From Prevotella sp. UBA2756 (GTDB lineage: Bacteria > Bacteroidota > Bacteroidia > Bacteroidales > Bacteroidaceae): DNA of 64,000 nucleotides. The notes under the pieces are model-generated. The model did not search any database and had not been told where the DNA came from. It saw only the letters and a list, made by a program, of their open reading frames with translations. The translations under genes were made by a program, and so were the position numbers. Location of the stretch: assembly GCA_002353205.1 (NCBI GenBank), contig DEJE01000049.1, positions 23,326 to 87,325 of the forward strand, given 5' to 3'. Of the stretch, positions 37,783-46,565 are shown in pieces. Positions within the stretch are counted from its first letter, which is position 1; each line of letters opens with the position of its first letter.

Positions 37783-37934
37783 TCCGGTATTCCGTTATTC
37801 CGTTATACCGTTATCCCGATATCCCGTTATTCCGTTATCCCGTTATTCCGTAATTCCGTCATCCCGGTATCCCGTCATCCCGTAATTCCGTAATTCCGTC
37901 ATCCCGTTAAGCCGTAATTCCGTTATCCCGTAAT
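37783..37934. repeat. 8-bp tandem repeat (19 units)
   Basis: Nineteen consecutive 8-bp units of consensus [TC]CCGTTAT (variants CCGTAAT, CCGTCAT, CCGGTAT) run with no phase break. Eight bp is not a multiple of three and no gene crosses it. Copy number is likely variable between strains. It is part of the gap 37744-38646, which is entirely repeats and promoter DNA. Confidence 0.9.
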
Positions 37935-38070
37935 CCTCCCCCTCCCCTTCGGGGAGGGCTGGGGTGGGGCTTTTCCCTCCCCCCGGGGAGGTCAGGAGGG
38001 GGTCTTCCCTCCCCCCGGGGAGGCCAGGAGGGGGTCTTCCCTCCCCTTCGGGGAGGCCGGAAGGGGCTCT
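37935..38070. repeat. GC-rich palindromic repeat cluster
   Basis: Four tandem copies, each about 35-40 bp, contain CTCCCC(T/C)(T/C)CGGGGAGG palindromes separated by GGGGTCTTCC-like spacers. They belong to the same family as 1117-1134 and 41380-41420. Each palindrome would form a very stable hairpin in RNA. Confidence 0.85.
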
Positions 38071-38078
38071 GAATTTCC

Positions 38079-38445
38079 TTTACACTTTCCTCGTTTTACC
38101 GCTCTGTGGCTGCAAAATTCTGAAATTAAAATCCCACGGCCGAATTTGAGCGATTCTCGCGGAAGTTGTAACGGGCTGAAAACGAGCATCTTGTCTTTTC
38201 TTTACATTTCTGGCGTTTTCAAAATGACGCATTTTACACTCCAGAATGGCCCATTTTGCCTCGCGGAATGCGTCATTTTGAAGAGCAAAATGCGTCATTT
38301 TGGAGTGTAAGATGGCTCATTTTGAAAATCAGAACGAAAAATTCCACGATTTTGTTCAATTCTTTTACCGTTTCAAAACGATTCGTCTCTCTAGAATGAT
38401 CAAAAATCCCTGCACAATTTTTCGGTTAAATAAATTGACAAAGTG
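38079..38445. repeat. Dispersed intergenic repeat, copy 2, with 22-bp array
   Basis: Counterpart of 20900-21260. Five contiguous 22-bp units occupy 38221-38330, each with a core such as AAAATGCGTCATTTTG. The flanks (CTGAAATTAAAATCC, GGAAGTTGTAAC before; ATGATC, GGTTAAAT after) match copy 1 at the same distances. No coding frame is supported. Confidence 0.85.
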
Positions 38446-38509
38446 ATGTTTTGTGGAGGACAGACAATCCCCATAATTTACATTATCCTCGCCGAAGACG
38501 GCCCTTTTG

Positions 38510-38625
38510 TTTGCAGGCTTGAAAAAAAATCCATATCTTTGGCTTCGCCGAAGGTACTCGCACTCGGAAATGCAAAAGAAAAACATGCTTTCCTTTTGCA
38601 TTTCTCTCGTTTTTCCGTACCTTTG
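38510..38625 (+). promoter_or_regulatory. Tandem palindromic promoters of sulfatase operon
   Basis: Two complete promoters are spaced 84 bp apart: TTTG 38510-38513 with TATCTTTG 38534-38541, and TTTG 38595-38598 with TACCTTTG 38618-38625. Between them is a 12-bp inverted repeat GAAATGCAAAAG ... CTTTTGCATTTC whose right arm carries the second TTTG box. The same element occurs at 49814-49999, inverted at 43375-43560, and degenerate at 21425-21520. Confidence 0.8.
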
Positions 38626-38646
38626 CATCGTACTAAAACGGATACA

Positions 38647-40110
38647 ATGAATCACGCAAGAAACCTGATGATCACCGCCGGGGCGCTGCTCACACAGCAG
38701 GCCGTGGCCGACGACGGGCAACCGAAAGCAACGCCCGAACATCCGAACATTATCTTCATACTGGCCGACGACATGGGCTACGGCGACCTGGCCTGCTACG
38801 GCAACCGATACATACAGACACCGAACATCGACCGGCTGGCGCGCACGGGCACCAGCTTCACGCAGGCCTACGCCGGAAGCGGCATCAGCTCGCCTTCGCG
38901 CTGCTCGCTGATGACGGGTAAGAACTCGGGCAACACGCGCATACGCGACAACTTCTGCTACGCCGGAGGCATGGAGGGGCTGAAAGTGAGCCCGCGCGGC
39001 GACACCACCATCGTGCGGCGCGCCAATCTGCTGCCCGAAGACCGCACGCTGGGCACCGTGGTCGGCAAGGCTGGCTACCGTACCTGTCTGGTGAACAAGT
39101 GGCACCTCGACGGCTACGACCCCGGTTCGGCTCCTAACCATCGCGGCTTCGACGAGTTCTATGGCTGGACCATCGCCACCGTTCACTCCAACGCACCTTA
39201 CTATTACCCCTACTACAGGCTGTGGGGCGACAGTCTGATCAATATCAACGAGAACGCCCACGATGCGCATGTGCGCCACAATACCGAGATTTCGACCGAC
39301 GACGCCATCGCCTTCATCCATCGAAACAAGGACCGCGCCTTCTTCCTCTTCCTCGGTTACGACGCACCGCACGAGCCTTACAACATCGACGACACGTCGT
39401 GGTACGATGAACACGGCGAATGGTCGTTGAACACGAAGCGCTATGCGGCCCTGGTGACACACATGGACTACAACATCGGACGGCTGCTCGGCACGCTCGA
39501 CAACCTGGGACTGCGCCAGAACACGCTCGTCATCTTCGCTTCCGACAACGGGGCCGCCGTCATGGCTCCGCTGAAAGAGCTGAACTGCGGCGCCGGACTG
39601 AAAGGACGCAAGGGACAGCTCTACGAGGGAGGCATCAAGGTGCCGCTCATCGTCAACCAGCCCGGGCGCGTTCCGGCCCGACAGATCAACAATCTGGTCT
39701 ACTTCCCCGACTTCATGCCCACGCTGGCACGGCTGACGGGCAGCGAGGAAGCGATGGCTACCGTGCCCGACGACACCGACGGCATGGACATCACGCCGCT
39801 GTTCTACGGCGGTGAGGCCGACACCGACAACCGCTATCTCTACTGGGAATTTCCGGGCAAGCAGCGCGCCGTGCGCCATGGCGACTGGAAATGCGTGACG
39901 GTGAAGAAGGATGCGCCGCTGGAACTCTACAACATCGCCGACGATCCCTGCGAGACCAACAACCTGGCAGCGCAGCAGCCGAAGATGGTGAAGGAGCTCG
40001 ACGCCGTGATGCACAGCATGCACAAGCCGTCGGTGAACTATCCCATCCCCGAGGATGAGCTGGTGAAAGGAAAGAAAGGCGTGAAGGGGAAGAAAACGAA
40101 AAGGAGATAA
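38647..40110 (+). CDS. Serine-type sulfatase
   Basis: 487 residues; the N-terminus looks like a signal peptide (through QQAVA). Type I sulfatase of the alkaline phosphatase superfamily. The active-site signature is S-S-P-S-R (Ser81 to Arg85), so the nucleophile is a Ser that must be oxidised to formylglycine. Metal-binding Asp41/Asp42 lie in ILADDMGYGD, and FASDNG near 298 supplies another Asp. It removes sulfate esters from glycans such as mucin or host glycosaminoglycans; the substrate is not evident. The stop codon is 6 bp from the maturase ATG, so the enzyme and its activator are coupled. The ATG at 38647 lies 22 bp after the -7 box. Confidence 0.92.
   Translation: MNHARNLMITAGALLTQQAVADDGQPKATPEHPNIIFILADDMGYGDLACYGNRYIQTPNIDRLARTGTSFTQAYAGSGISSPSRCSLMTGKNSGNTRIRDNFCYAGGMEGLKVSPRGDTTIVRRANLLPEDRTLGTVVGKAGYRTCLVNKWHLDGYDPGSAPNHRGFDEFYGWTIATVHSNAPYYYPYYRLWGDSLININENAHDAHVRHNTEISTDDAIAFIHRNKDRAFFLFLGYDAPHEPYNIDDTSWYDEHGEWSLNTKRYAALVTHMDYNIGRLLGTLDNLGLRQNTLVIFASDNGAAVMAPLKELNCGAGLKGRKGQLYEGGIKVPLIVNQPGRVPARQINNLVYFPDFMPTLARLTGSEEAMATVPDDTDGMDITPLFYGGEADTDNRYLYWEFPGKQRAVRHGDWKCVTVKKDAPLELYNIADDPCETNNLAAQQPKMVKELDAVMHSMHKPSVNYPIPEDELVKGKKGVKGKKTKRR
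40101..40106 (+). promoter_or_regulatory. Strong Shine-Dalgarno for maturase
   Basis: AAGGAG lies 10 bp before the maturase ATG, inside the sulfatase 3' end. Strong Shine-Dalgarno sites are rare in this window, so it suggests independent loading of ribosomes. Confidence 0.6.
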
Positions 40111-40116
40111 CGCACC

Positions 40117-41358
40117 ATGGACACCGCAACGCCGTTCGGCAGTCCGCTCTATGTCATGCTGAAGCCTGCGGGCAGCCTCTGCAACCTGGACTGCAGCTAC
40201 TGCTACTACACGGAGAAGCGGCGGCTCTACGGACAGGAGGAGCGACAGGTGATGGCCGACGACGTGCTGGAAACGTTCGTCCGCCAGTACATCGAGGCGC
40301 AGGCCATGCCTGAAGTGCTCTTCACTTGGCATGGCGGCGAACCGCTGATGCGCCCCATCGGCTTCTACAAAAAGGCATTGGAACTGCAGCGTCGCTATGC
40401 CCGCGGACGGCATATCGACAACTGCATACAAACAAACGGCACACTACTCAACGACGAGTGGTGTGCCTTTTTCAGGGAAAACAATTTCTTGGTGGGGCTC
40501 TCGGTAGACGGACCGCAGGCGTTGCACGACGAATACCGACGTTCGCGCACGGGACGACCGTCGTGGCGCGACGCGATGCGGGGCATCCGGCTGCTGCAGA
40601 AACACGACGTGGAGTGGAACGCGATGGCCGTGGTGAACCGCATGAACGCTGAGCATCCGCTGGAGTTCTATCGTTTTTTCAAGGAGATAGGGTGCCAATA
40701 CTTGCAGTTCACGCCCATCGTGGAGCGTCATGTCAGCCGACAGGACGGACTGCGACTTGCTCCCGGCCTGACAGCGTGGGCCGACGACGAACAGGAAGCG
40801 CAGCAGATGGTGACCTCATGGTCCGTAACACCCGCGCAGTGGGGCCGCTTCCTCTGCACGCTCTACGACGAATGGGTGCGGAGCGACGTGGGGAAGGTCT
40901 TCGTGCAGCTCTTCGATGCCACGCTGGCCAACTGGGCTGGCGTAGCGCCGGGGCTCTGCTCGGTGTCGACGATGTGCGGCCATGCCGCCGTGATGGAGCA
41001 CAACGGCGATGTTTATGCCTGCGACCACTTCGTGTTTCCCGAATACCGGATGGGAAACATCAGGCAGCTGTCGCTCACGGAGATGATGTACGGGGAGCGA
41101 CAACGGTCGTTCGCACGGATGAAGCACGACACGCTGCCGCGCCAATGTCGCGAATGTCGGTTCCTGTTTGCCTGTCACGGTGAGTGTCCGAAGAACCGTT
41201 TCCTTCGTGACCACTGTGGAGAGAAGGGTCTGAACTATCTTTGTTTAGGCTATCGCCAGTTCTTTAATCACGTAGCCGCCGACATGGACTTCATGAAAGC
41301 GGAACTGGATGCCGGCCGTCCGCCCGCAAACGTCATGAGCAGATATGCTCAAAAGTGA
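40117..41358 (+). CDS. Anaerobic sulfatase-maturating enzyme
   Basis: 413 residues. Radical SAM enzyme with CNLDCSYC (Cys22, Cys26, Cys29) binding the SAM-cleaving [4Fe-4S] cluster, and a SPASM region with CGHAAVMEHNGDVYACDH and CRECRFLFACHGECPKNRF binding two auxiliary clusters. It oxidises the active-site Ser or Cys of sulfatases to formylglycine before export. The neighbouring sulfatase has a Ser nucleophile, which only the anaerobic type of maturase is known to process, so gene order and chemistry agree. Confidence 0.93.
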   Translation: MDTATPFGSPLYVMLKPAGSLCNLDCSYCYYTEKRRLYGQEERQVMADDVLETFVRQYIEAQAMPEVLFTWHGGEPLMRPIGFYKKALELQRRYARGRHIDNCIQTNGTLLNDEWCAFFRENNFLVGLSVDGPQALHDEYRRSRTGRPSWRDAMRGIRLLQKHDVEWNAMAVVNRMNAEHPLEFYRFFKEIGCQYLQFTPIVERHVSRQDGLRLAPGLTAWADDEQEAQQMVTSWSVTPAQWGRFLCTLYDEWVRSDVGKVFVQLFDATLANWAGVAPGLCSVSTMCGHAAVMEHNGDVYACDHFVFPEYRMGNIRQLSLTEMMYGERQRSFARMKHDTLPRQCRECRFLFACHGECPKNRFLRDHCGEKGLNYLCLGYRQFFNHVAADMDFMKAELDAGRPPANVMSRYAQK

Positions 41359-41379
41359 GCGAAACGCACCATAAGAACC

Positions 41380-41420
41380 CTCCCCCTCGGGGGAGTTGGA
41401 GGGGGGCTCCACCTTTCTCG
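41380..41420. repeat. GC-rich intergenic palindrome
   Basis: CTCCCCCTCGGGGGAG (41380-41395) followed by GGAGGGGGGCTCC, between the maturase and the convergent transporter. It is a member of the CTCCCC/GGGGAG family and may act as a bidirectional terminator. Confidence 0.7.
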
Positions 41421-42389
41421 CTACGAACCGTTTTTCTTTCGGAAGGCCCAAAGTTCCAAACTATTGATGATGTTCTGCCACAGCACGTAGCAGCCTGCGC
41501 CCACCGAGGCAACAGGATGCAGATACATGTAGGCCACCCAGATGGCAAGTGCCGTGTTCTTCTGGAACAGTGCTTGTCCGCAGTTGATGTGTTCGCCGAG
41601 CCGATGGCCGATGGCACGTCCGATGCCGAACTGTATGAAGCAGATGACGAGCGTGAGCAGCGCGATGAACAGCAGCAGCGACGGAGCCGCCTCGCTGTGG
41701 ACAATGTTCTTCACCGTGATGCCCGACGTGATGGCCAGCGAGAAGGCCCAGCAGTAGAAACTGAGATTCGGCATGCCGACAATGCGGTCGTGGAGCCGCG
41801 GCAGCGTGTGTTGCACCAACCAACCGAGCACCAACGGCAGCACGAGGACCGTTGCCACCTTCTGAAGAATGATGAGGAAGGCCGACCAGAAGCTGACGTG
41901 CACAGTCTGTTCGAGCAACGGGAAGACAAAAGGAATCATCAGAGACGACGCGAACGCCGAGATGACCGTGAAGGCGGACATGGTGGAGATGTTGCCGCCG
42001 AGCTTTCCTGTGACGACAGGAGCCGCCGAGGCCGACGGTGCAATGATGCACGTGAGCACGGCTTCCCACAGAATCTTCTGGCTTCCATCGCCCTGCATAC
42101 AGAAGATGACGGCCACATTGACCGCCACGAGCAGCAACTGTGCCACGAGCACGCCGATGTGCCAACGGTGGGGACGCATCTGATGGAAGTCAACCTTGCA
42201 GAAGGTGACGAAGAGCGTACCGAAGACCGTCAGCGGGAAGATTGTGTCGATGATGGGTCCCAGCTCGTTGCCAATCTCGTCGAGGGCCGGTACCCAAAGG
42301 AAGATGAGATAGAAAATGCTGCCCACGGCGATAGCCACGGGCAGCGTCCAATCTTTCAGAAACCGCACGAAGGGATTATTTCTTGCCAT
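41421..42389 (-). CDS. BASS-family (bile acid:sodium symporter-like) transporter
   Basis: 322 residues with nine or ten hydrophobic helices. Signatures of the BASS/SBF superfamily include FPLTVFGTLFVTF and a conserved mid-protein APSASAAPVVTGKLGGN with alternating small residues at the substrate crossover. Members import bile acids, pantoate, keto acids or other organic anions with sodium; the substrate is not predictable here. Its 5' end overlaps the 3' end of the FKBP gene by 14 bp, so the two are co-transcribed. Confidence 0.83.
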   Translation of the reverse strand: MARNNPFVRFLKDWTLPVAIAVGSIFYLIFLWVPALDEIGNELGPIIDTIFPLTVFGTLFVTFCKVDFHQMRPHRWHIGVLVAQLLLVAVNVAVIFCMQGDGSQKILWEAVLTCIIAPSASAAPVVTGKLGGNISTMSAFTVISAFASSLMIPFVFPLLEQTVHVSFWSAFLIILQKVATVLVLPLVLGWLVQHTLPRLHDRIVGMPNLSFYCWAFSLAITSGITVKNIVHSEAAPSLLLFIALLTLVICFIQFGIGRAIGHRLGEHINCGQALFQKNTALAIWVAYMYLHPVASVGAGCYVLWQNIINSLELWAFRKKNGS

Positions 42390-43338
42390 CCTTCGCCGGG
42401 GTGTTGTCGTCTTTCACGATTTCTATCAGCTCAATCTTGAAGATGAGCATCGAGAACGGCTTGATGTCCTCGCCCGCACCGCGCTCGCCGTAGGCCTGCT
42501 CGTAGGGGATATACACCTCCCATGTGCTGCCCACGGGCATGTGGGTGAGCGCTGTCGTCCAGCCTTTGATGACTTGGTCGGCGCGGAACGTGGTCGGTTC
42601 GCCGCGTTTGTAGCTGCTGTCGAAGACCGTTCCGTCGACGGTGCGACCCTCGTAGTGCACGCGGACGCGGTCGTTCGATGTGGGCACTGCGCCGTTACCG
42701 GCCGTCAGGACCTTGTATTGCACGCCGCCGTCGAGCGTCTGCACGCCTTCACGGGTGGCGTTCTCGCGGAGGAACTTCTCGCCGGCCTCCTTGTTGGCGC
42801 CGTAGAGCTTGAACATCGAAGCCTGTTTCAGGCTCTTCATCTTCTGTTCGCCGAAGGCCGAAGCCGCCTCGGTGGTCATCATTCCGCTCTTGTTCAGTCC
42901 GTCTTTCATGCCCTGAAGCATCTTGCTGACAGACAGCGACTGCGTCTTGTCGTCTCCGAAGACTTCCTTTTCCAACTGCGGCACCATGCTGCGGGCCACC
43001 TGCATGCCAATCTGTATGCCGGCTTCGTGGGCATCTTCCTTGCTCTTCTCTTTCATGGCAGCACCCTCGTCGAGACCTTTGATGAAGTCGGCGAGGAACT
43101 GTTCCAAGTTCACGTTGCGCTGCGTCTTCAGATATTGTTCCAGTCCTTCGGCCTGAGCCAGTCCCATGGCGTAGGCCAGCGAGTCGATGTCGGAAAAGTT
43201 TTCCATGCTTTTCTGAACTGTGGCTTTCTGTGTCTGCGTTGTTGCTGCGCGTTTCTTGTTGTTACCCTTCTGTGCTTGTGCAGGGGCAGCGAGGCACAGC
43301 AATGCGGTTGCGAGAACCGCCAATCTGATCTTTTTCAT
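42376..43338 (-). CDS. Periplasmic FKBP-type prolyl isomerase
   Basis: 320 residues; signal peptide through APAQAQ. An N-terminal helical dimerisation domain (FKBP_N, about 45-200) is followed by an FKBP catalytic domain (about 215-310) with VRVHYEGRTVDGTVFDSS, VIKGWTTALTHMPVGSTWEVYIPYEQAYGERG. It resembles FkpA/Mip proteins and should assist folding of periplasmic proteins. Transcribed from the inverted palindromic promoter element immediately upstream. Confidence 0.92.
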   Translation of the reverse strand: MKKIRLAVLATALLCLAAPAQAQKGNNKKRAATTQTQKATVQKSMENFSDIDSLAYAMGLAQAEGLEQYLKTQRNVNLEQFLADFIKGLDEGAAMKEKSKEDAHEAGIQIGMQVARSMVPQLEKEVFGDDKTQSLSVSKMLQGMKDGLNKSGMMTTEAASAFGEQKMKSLKQASMFKLYGANKEAGEKFLRENATREGVQTLDGGVQYKVLTAGNGAVPTSNDRVRVHYEGRTVDGTVFDSSYKRGEPTTFRADQVIKGWTTALTHMPVGSTWEVYIPYEQAYGERGAGEDIKPFSMLIFKIELIEIVKDDNTPAKDGKK

Positions 43339-43374
43339 GATGTGGTTTTCTGTTTATTTTCTTCTTTCACGCTG

Positions 43375-43560
43375 CAAAGTTACGGATAAGCGAGCGAAAT
43401 GCAAAAGGAAAGCTTGCTTTTCTTTTCATTTCCGAGCGAAAGTAAGTTCGCGACTCCATTCGCAGAGTTACGGATAAGCGAGCGAAATGCAAAAGGAAAG
43501 CTTGCTTTTCTTTTCATTTCCGAGCGAAAGGAGTTCCTTGAGCGCAGCGATAAGCGAGCG
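43375..43560 (-). promoter_or_regulatory. Tandem palindromic promoter elements, inverted
   Basis: A 65-bp sequence at 43378-43442 is repeated exactly at 43466-43530, offset 88 bp. Read on the minus strand, it gives GAAATGAAAAG ... CTTTTGCATTTCGCTCG and then TAACTTTG (43375-43382), a TTTG box 19 bp upstream of a good -7 box for the FKBP gene. The outer copy has a degenerate -7 (TAACTCTG, 43463-43470). The element matches 38510-38625 and 49814-49999. This fills the gap between the helicase 3' end and the FKBP gene. Confidence 0.8.
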
Positions 43561-43574
43561 AGAACAAGTTCCTT

Positions 43575-46256
43575 TCAACACCTCCTCATAAGGAAGAAGC
43601 GCTGGATGGGGATGGTGAAAGGGGAAATCTGGGTTTGGAAGACGCGGCCCCACGGTGTGATCTTCTGCGGACTCCATGTGATGAACAACCGTCGGCGGGC
43701 GCGGCTCAGCGCCACATAGAAGCGTCGGCGCTCCTCATCCATGCGGCTGTTGTCTTGCCGGGCGAAGAATCCGGGGTAGTTGCTGTCGGTGCAGTCGAAC
43801 AGAATGACGTTGTCGAACTCCAGTCCCTTGGCCTTGTGGACGGTGCTGACGAAGACGCGTTCGCGCATACTGCTGCTTCCGCAGAGGTCGCTTTCCTTGT
43901 AGGTGTTGATGTCGGTGAGATGGTCCTGCAGCTGTTCGATGAGCGACATCTCGCCCGGCGTGATGACATCCTCGGCGAGGTAAGCCATCAGATAGGGCAG
44001 CTTCTCCACGGGCTTAGCCATCTTCGCTTCCACAAACTGGTGGTACGCGTAGGCCAGTTCGGTGACCAGGGCGGGCGGTTCGTCGCTGGGGAAGCGGCGG
44101 TAGAGCATCGCTCTCGTGTGCTCGTAGACGGGCTGATAGGCAGCGCGGAACTTGCGGACGATGCGTTCGTGGCTGAGAATGAAGTTGCGTTGCTGCGGCA
44201 ACAGAGGCAGCGTGTGGTCGTAGCACCAGCGCACGAGGCTCACCGTGGCCATGATGTCGTCGTCGGCGAGGTGCGAGTTCTGTCCTTCTAAGTGGAGAGC
44301 GGCGAGCAGATCCTTCAGCTTATGGCTCTTCAGACGGGGCTTGAGCAGGCGTATGACCTTCAACGAGTCGATACAGAAAGGGTGGCGTTGCCGCAGGTCG
44401 GACTGCTGGCAGCGCCGTTTCATGTTGTTATCGAGGATATGGTAGTCGAAACTGGCGTTGTGGGCCAGCAGGACGGCGCCGTCGGCATAGTCGAAGAACT
44501 GCCGGAACGCCTCGTCGGGTGACAGATGTGGCCGATGGGCATACTCGGCGATGAGCGGATTGGCGATGTCGCCGAGCATGGAAGGAATCTCGCGCGTGGT
44601 CTCGATGAACACGTTCAGCGGCTCTGCCACGGGCTGTCCGCCACGCAATCGGATGGCGGCTATCTGCACGATGTCGTCGTCGAAGATGCTCAGTCCCGTG
44701 GTCTCGGTGTCGAAGACGACGATGTCGCGCTGTTCGTAGACGTCGGCAAAGCGTTGCAGATAGGTGTCGGCAGGCGTCGGGAGACCTGTCGGCGAGGACG
44801 ACGGTTGCAGGAAATCGGTGGGGGAGAGTCCGATGTTCATCATCTGGCGGACGAAGGAGCGTGCCGGTGCGTGGCTGTTGATGGCGCGCAGACCGACGAA
44901 GAGCCTCGACCACGCGATGAAATTGTGCTCGTTGAACACGACGTTCAGGTGGGCCAGCAGCAGTTTCACGTCGGGATCGGAGAACAAATCCTGTCCCGAA
45001 ACCTTGAAATGCTGCACACCCATACCCTTCAGCGCGGAGCTCAGCTCGTCGGCCTCGGCGTTGAAACTGACGATGACAGCCGTCGTCTCGTCGCCATGGC
45101 TGGCGGAGAGGCGGCCCACCAGGCGTGCCACGTCGCTGCATTCGTCGACGTTGTTCTCGCTCATCAGGATCTGCAGGTCCTCAGGATCGTGGGGCACGTC
45201 GTTGTCGGTGCGTGGCAGCAGTGCGCGGTCGATGCCCAGAGCAATGTTGCCATACTCGTTGTAGATGTCGAGCAGGTAGCGCGGCGAGCGGTAGTTGTGG
45301 TACAGACTGTGGATGTTCTCAGGCCGGCAGCGCTTGGCCAGCATGCTCAGCGTGTCCAACTTGGCTCCCATGAACGAGAAGATGGCCTGCTGGTTGTCGC
45401 CGAGATACATCACGGTGAAGTTATCCGTAGCCGTCAGCTTGTCGATAATGGCCAGTTGAAGCGGGTTGAGGTCCTGAATCTCGTCCACCTGAATCCACCT
45501 ATATATATTAAATAGGGTGTCGGGAAGCTCGTAGACGCGCAACAGCAAGTCCTCGAAATCGAGCAGGTCGTGCTGTTCTTTGTAGCGTTCGTAGCGCTTG
45601 GCGGCCGACATGCGCAGCAGGAGCTCGCGCGTATCGTCGCGAACGGTCAGCTCTTTCAGCGTGCTGAGCTCGTCGGCATCGCGGTAGACGTCGGTGATCG
45701 ACTGCCGTGTGAACGGCTTTCTGAGAATGTCGCACACGGCGCGGATGGTTTTCACTTCGAGCGATTCGGTGTGTACGATGAGCTCGCGTGCGTAGTTGCC
45801 GGCATACTGGTGCATGAAGTGGCTGAGGTTCACAATGCTGCTGTAGCGGTGGCGCAGCTTGCTGTTGCCGCGCACCTTCAGTTCGTCCTCGCCCATGATG
45901 TCGGCCAGGATGCTGATGCTGTCGTCTTCGTCGATGATGGCCGACTCGGCGGGAATCAGTTCCTTCTCGAAGAGCATCTTGGAGCAGAAACGGTGGATGT
46001 TGCCCACGTAGAGGCGGTCGATATCCTCGCGCGCAATGCCTTCCATCGAGCTGATGCGCTCTTTCATTCCGCGCGCAGCACGGTTGGTGAAGGTCAGGCA
46101 GAGCATCTCGTCGAAGCCAATGCCCTCGGCGGCAGCATGGCGGATGCGCTCGGCCAGCACCTCGGTCTTGCCGCATCCGGGAGCAGCAAGCACCAGATGG
46201 TAGCCGCCCGAGGCAAGGATCACCTCCCGCTGGCGTTCATCGTATTGCTTTTTCAT
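43575..46256 (-). CDS. UvrD-like helicase with inserted DnaQ exonuclease
   Basis: 893 residues. SF1A helicase: Walker A APGCGKT (25-31), TFTNRAARGM (motif Ia), VDEIQD (motif II), LGDNQQAIFSF (motif III), and VALSRARRRLFITW (motif VI). Between the helicase halves, residues about 510-680 form a DEDD exonuclease: VVFDTETTGL (Asp-x-Glu), AHNASFDYHIL, and HLADDDIMATV. Such a fusion can unwind and trim DNA 3'-5', suggesting recombination repair or defence. It is last in a minus-strand operon after the HsdR_N-type gene and a 60-residue protein. Confidence 0.9.
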   Translation of the reverse strand: MKKQYDERQREVILASGGYHLVLAAPGCGKTEVLAERIRHAAAEGIGFDEMLCLTFTNRAARGMKERISSMEGIAREDIDRLYVGNIHRFCSKMLFEKELIPAESAIIDEDDSISILADIMGEDELKVRGNSKLRHRYSSIVNLSHFMHQYAGNYARELIVHTESLEVKTIRAVCDILRKPFTRQSITDVYRDADELSTLKELTVRDDTRELLLRMSAAKRYERYKEQHDLLDFEDLLLRVYELPDTLFNIYRWIQVDEIQDLNPLQLAIIDKLTATDNFTVMYLGDNQQAIFSFMGAKLDTLSMLAKRCRPENIHSLYHNYRSPRYLLDIYNEYGNIALGIDRALLPRTDNDVPHDPEDLQILMSENNVDECSDVARLVGRLSASHGDETTAVIVSFNAEADELSSALKGMGVQHFKVSGQDLFSDPDVKLLLAHLNVVFNEHNFIAWSRLFVGLRAINSHAPARSFVRQMMNIGLSPTDFLQPSSSPTGLPTPADTYLQRFADVYEQRDIVVFDTETTGLSIFDDDIVQIAAIRLRGGQPVAEPLNVFIETTREIPSMLGDIANPLIAEYAHRPHLSPDEAFRQFFDYADGAVLLAHNASFDYHILDNNMKRRCQQSDLRQRHPFCIDSLKVIRLLKPRLKSHKLKDLLAALHLEGQNSHLADDDIMATVSLVRWCYDHTLPLLPQQRNFILSHERIVRKFRAAYQPVYEHTRAMLYRRFPSDEPPALVTELAYAYHQFVEAKMAKPVEKLPYLMAYLAEDVITPGEMSLIEQLQDHLTDINTYKESDLCGSSSMRERVFVSTVHKAKGLEFDNVILFDCTDSNYPGFFARQDNSRMDEERRRFYVALSRARRRLFITWSPQKITPWGRVFQTQISPFTIPIQRFFLMRRC

Positions 46257-46294
46257 CTGAATCGTCGTTCGTTTGAGGAGCGAAGAGTGGCGAA

Positions 46295-46477
46295 CTACCC
46301 TTCGTCCTCCGTCTCCTTCAGCTCATAGAATGGGTTCTTCACGTCTTCGGGAAAGTAGGCCTTCCCGTCGTCGTCAACCCATACGGCGATGCCGCATTGC
46401 ACGGCGGGGTGGTCCATCGTGAGGTGGACGCGCTTCTCCACGCCTGTGATGATGTTTCGCATGATTGCTTTCTTCAT
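46295..46477 (-). CDS. Small conserved-looking protein
   Basis: 60 residues from the ATG at 46477, not recognised. The sequence has HLTMDHPAVQCGIAVWVDDDGKAYFPED, acidic toward the C-terminus, with no signal or membrane segment. It lies 38 bp before the UvrD-exonuclease start and downstream of the HsdR_N-type gene. Consistent spacing and direction make it a probable gene. An 11-residue N-terminal extension to 46510 is possible but less likely. Confidence 0.6.
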   Translation of the reverse strand: MKKAIMRNIITGVEKRVHLTMDHPAVQCGIAVWVDDDGKAYFPEDVKNPFYELKETEDEG

Positions 46478-46565
46478 AATACTTCTCTTTTTTACGACAG
46501 TGATACCCATTCCGCGTCACCGTACCACCGATTCGAATCAACTTCTTTGCTGCATGTTTCCAAAC

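Noticed and set aside
37743..38646. Insertion sequence or MITE
   Set aside because: No transposase, terminal inverted repeats or target-site duplication could be identified around the repeats.
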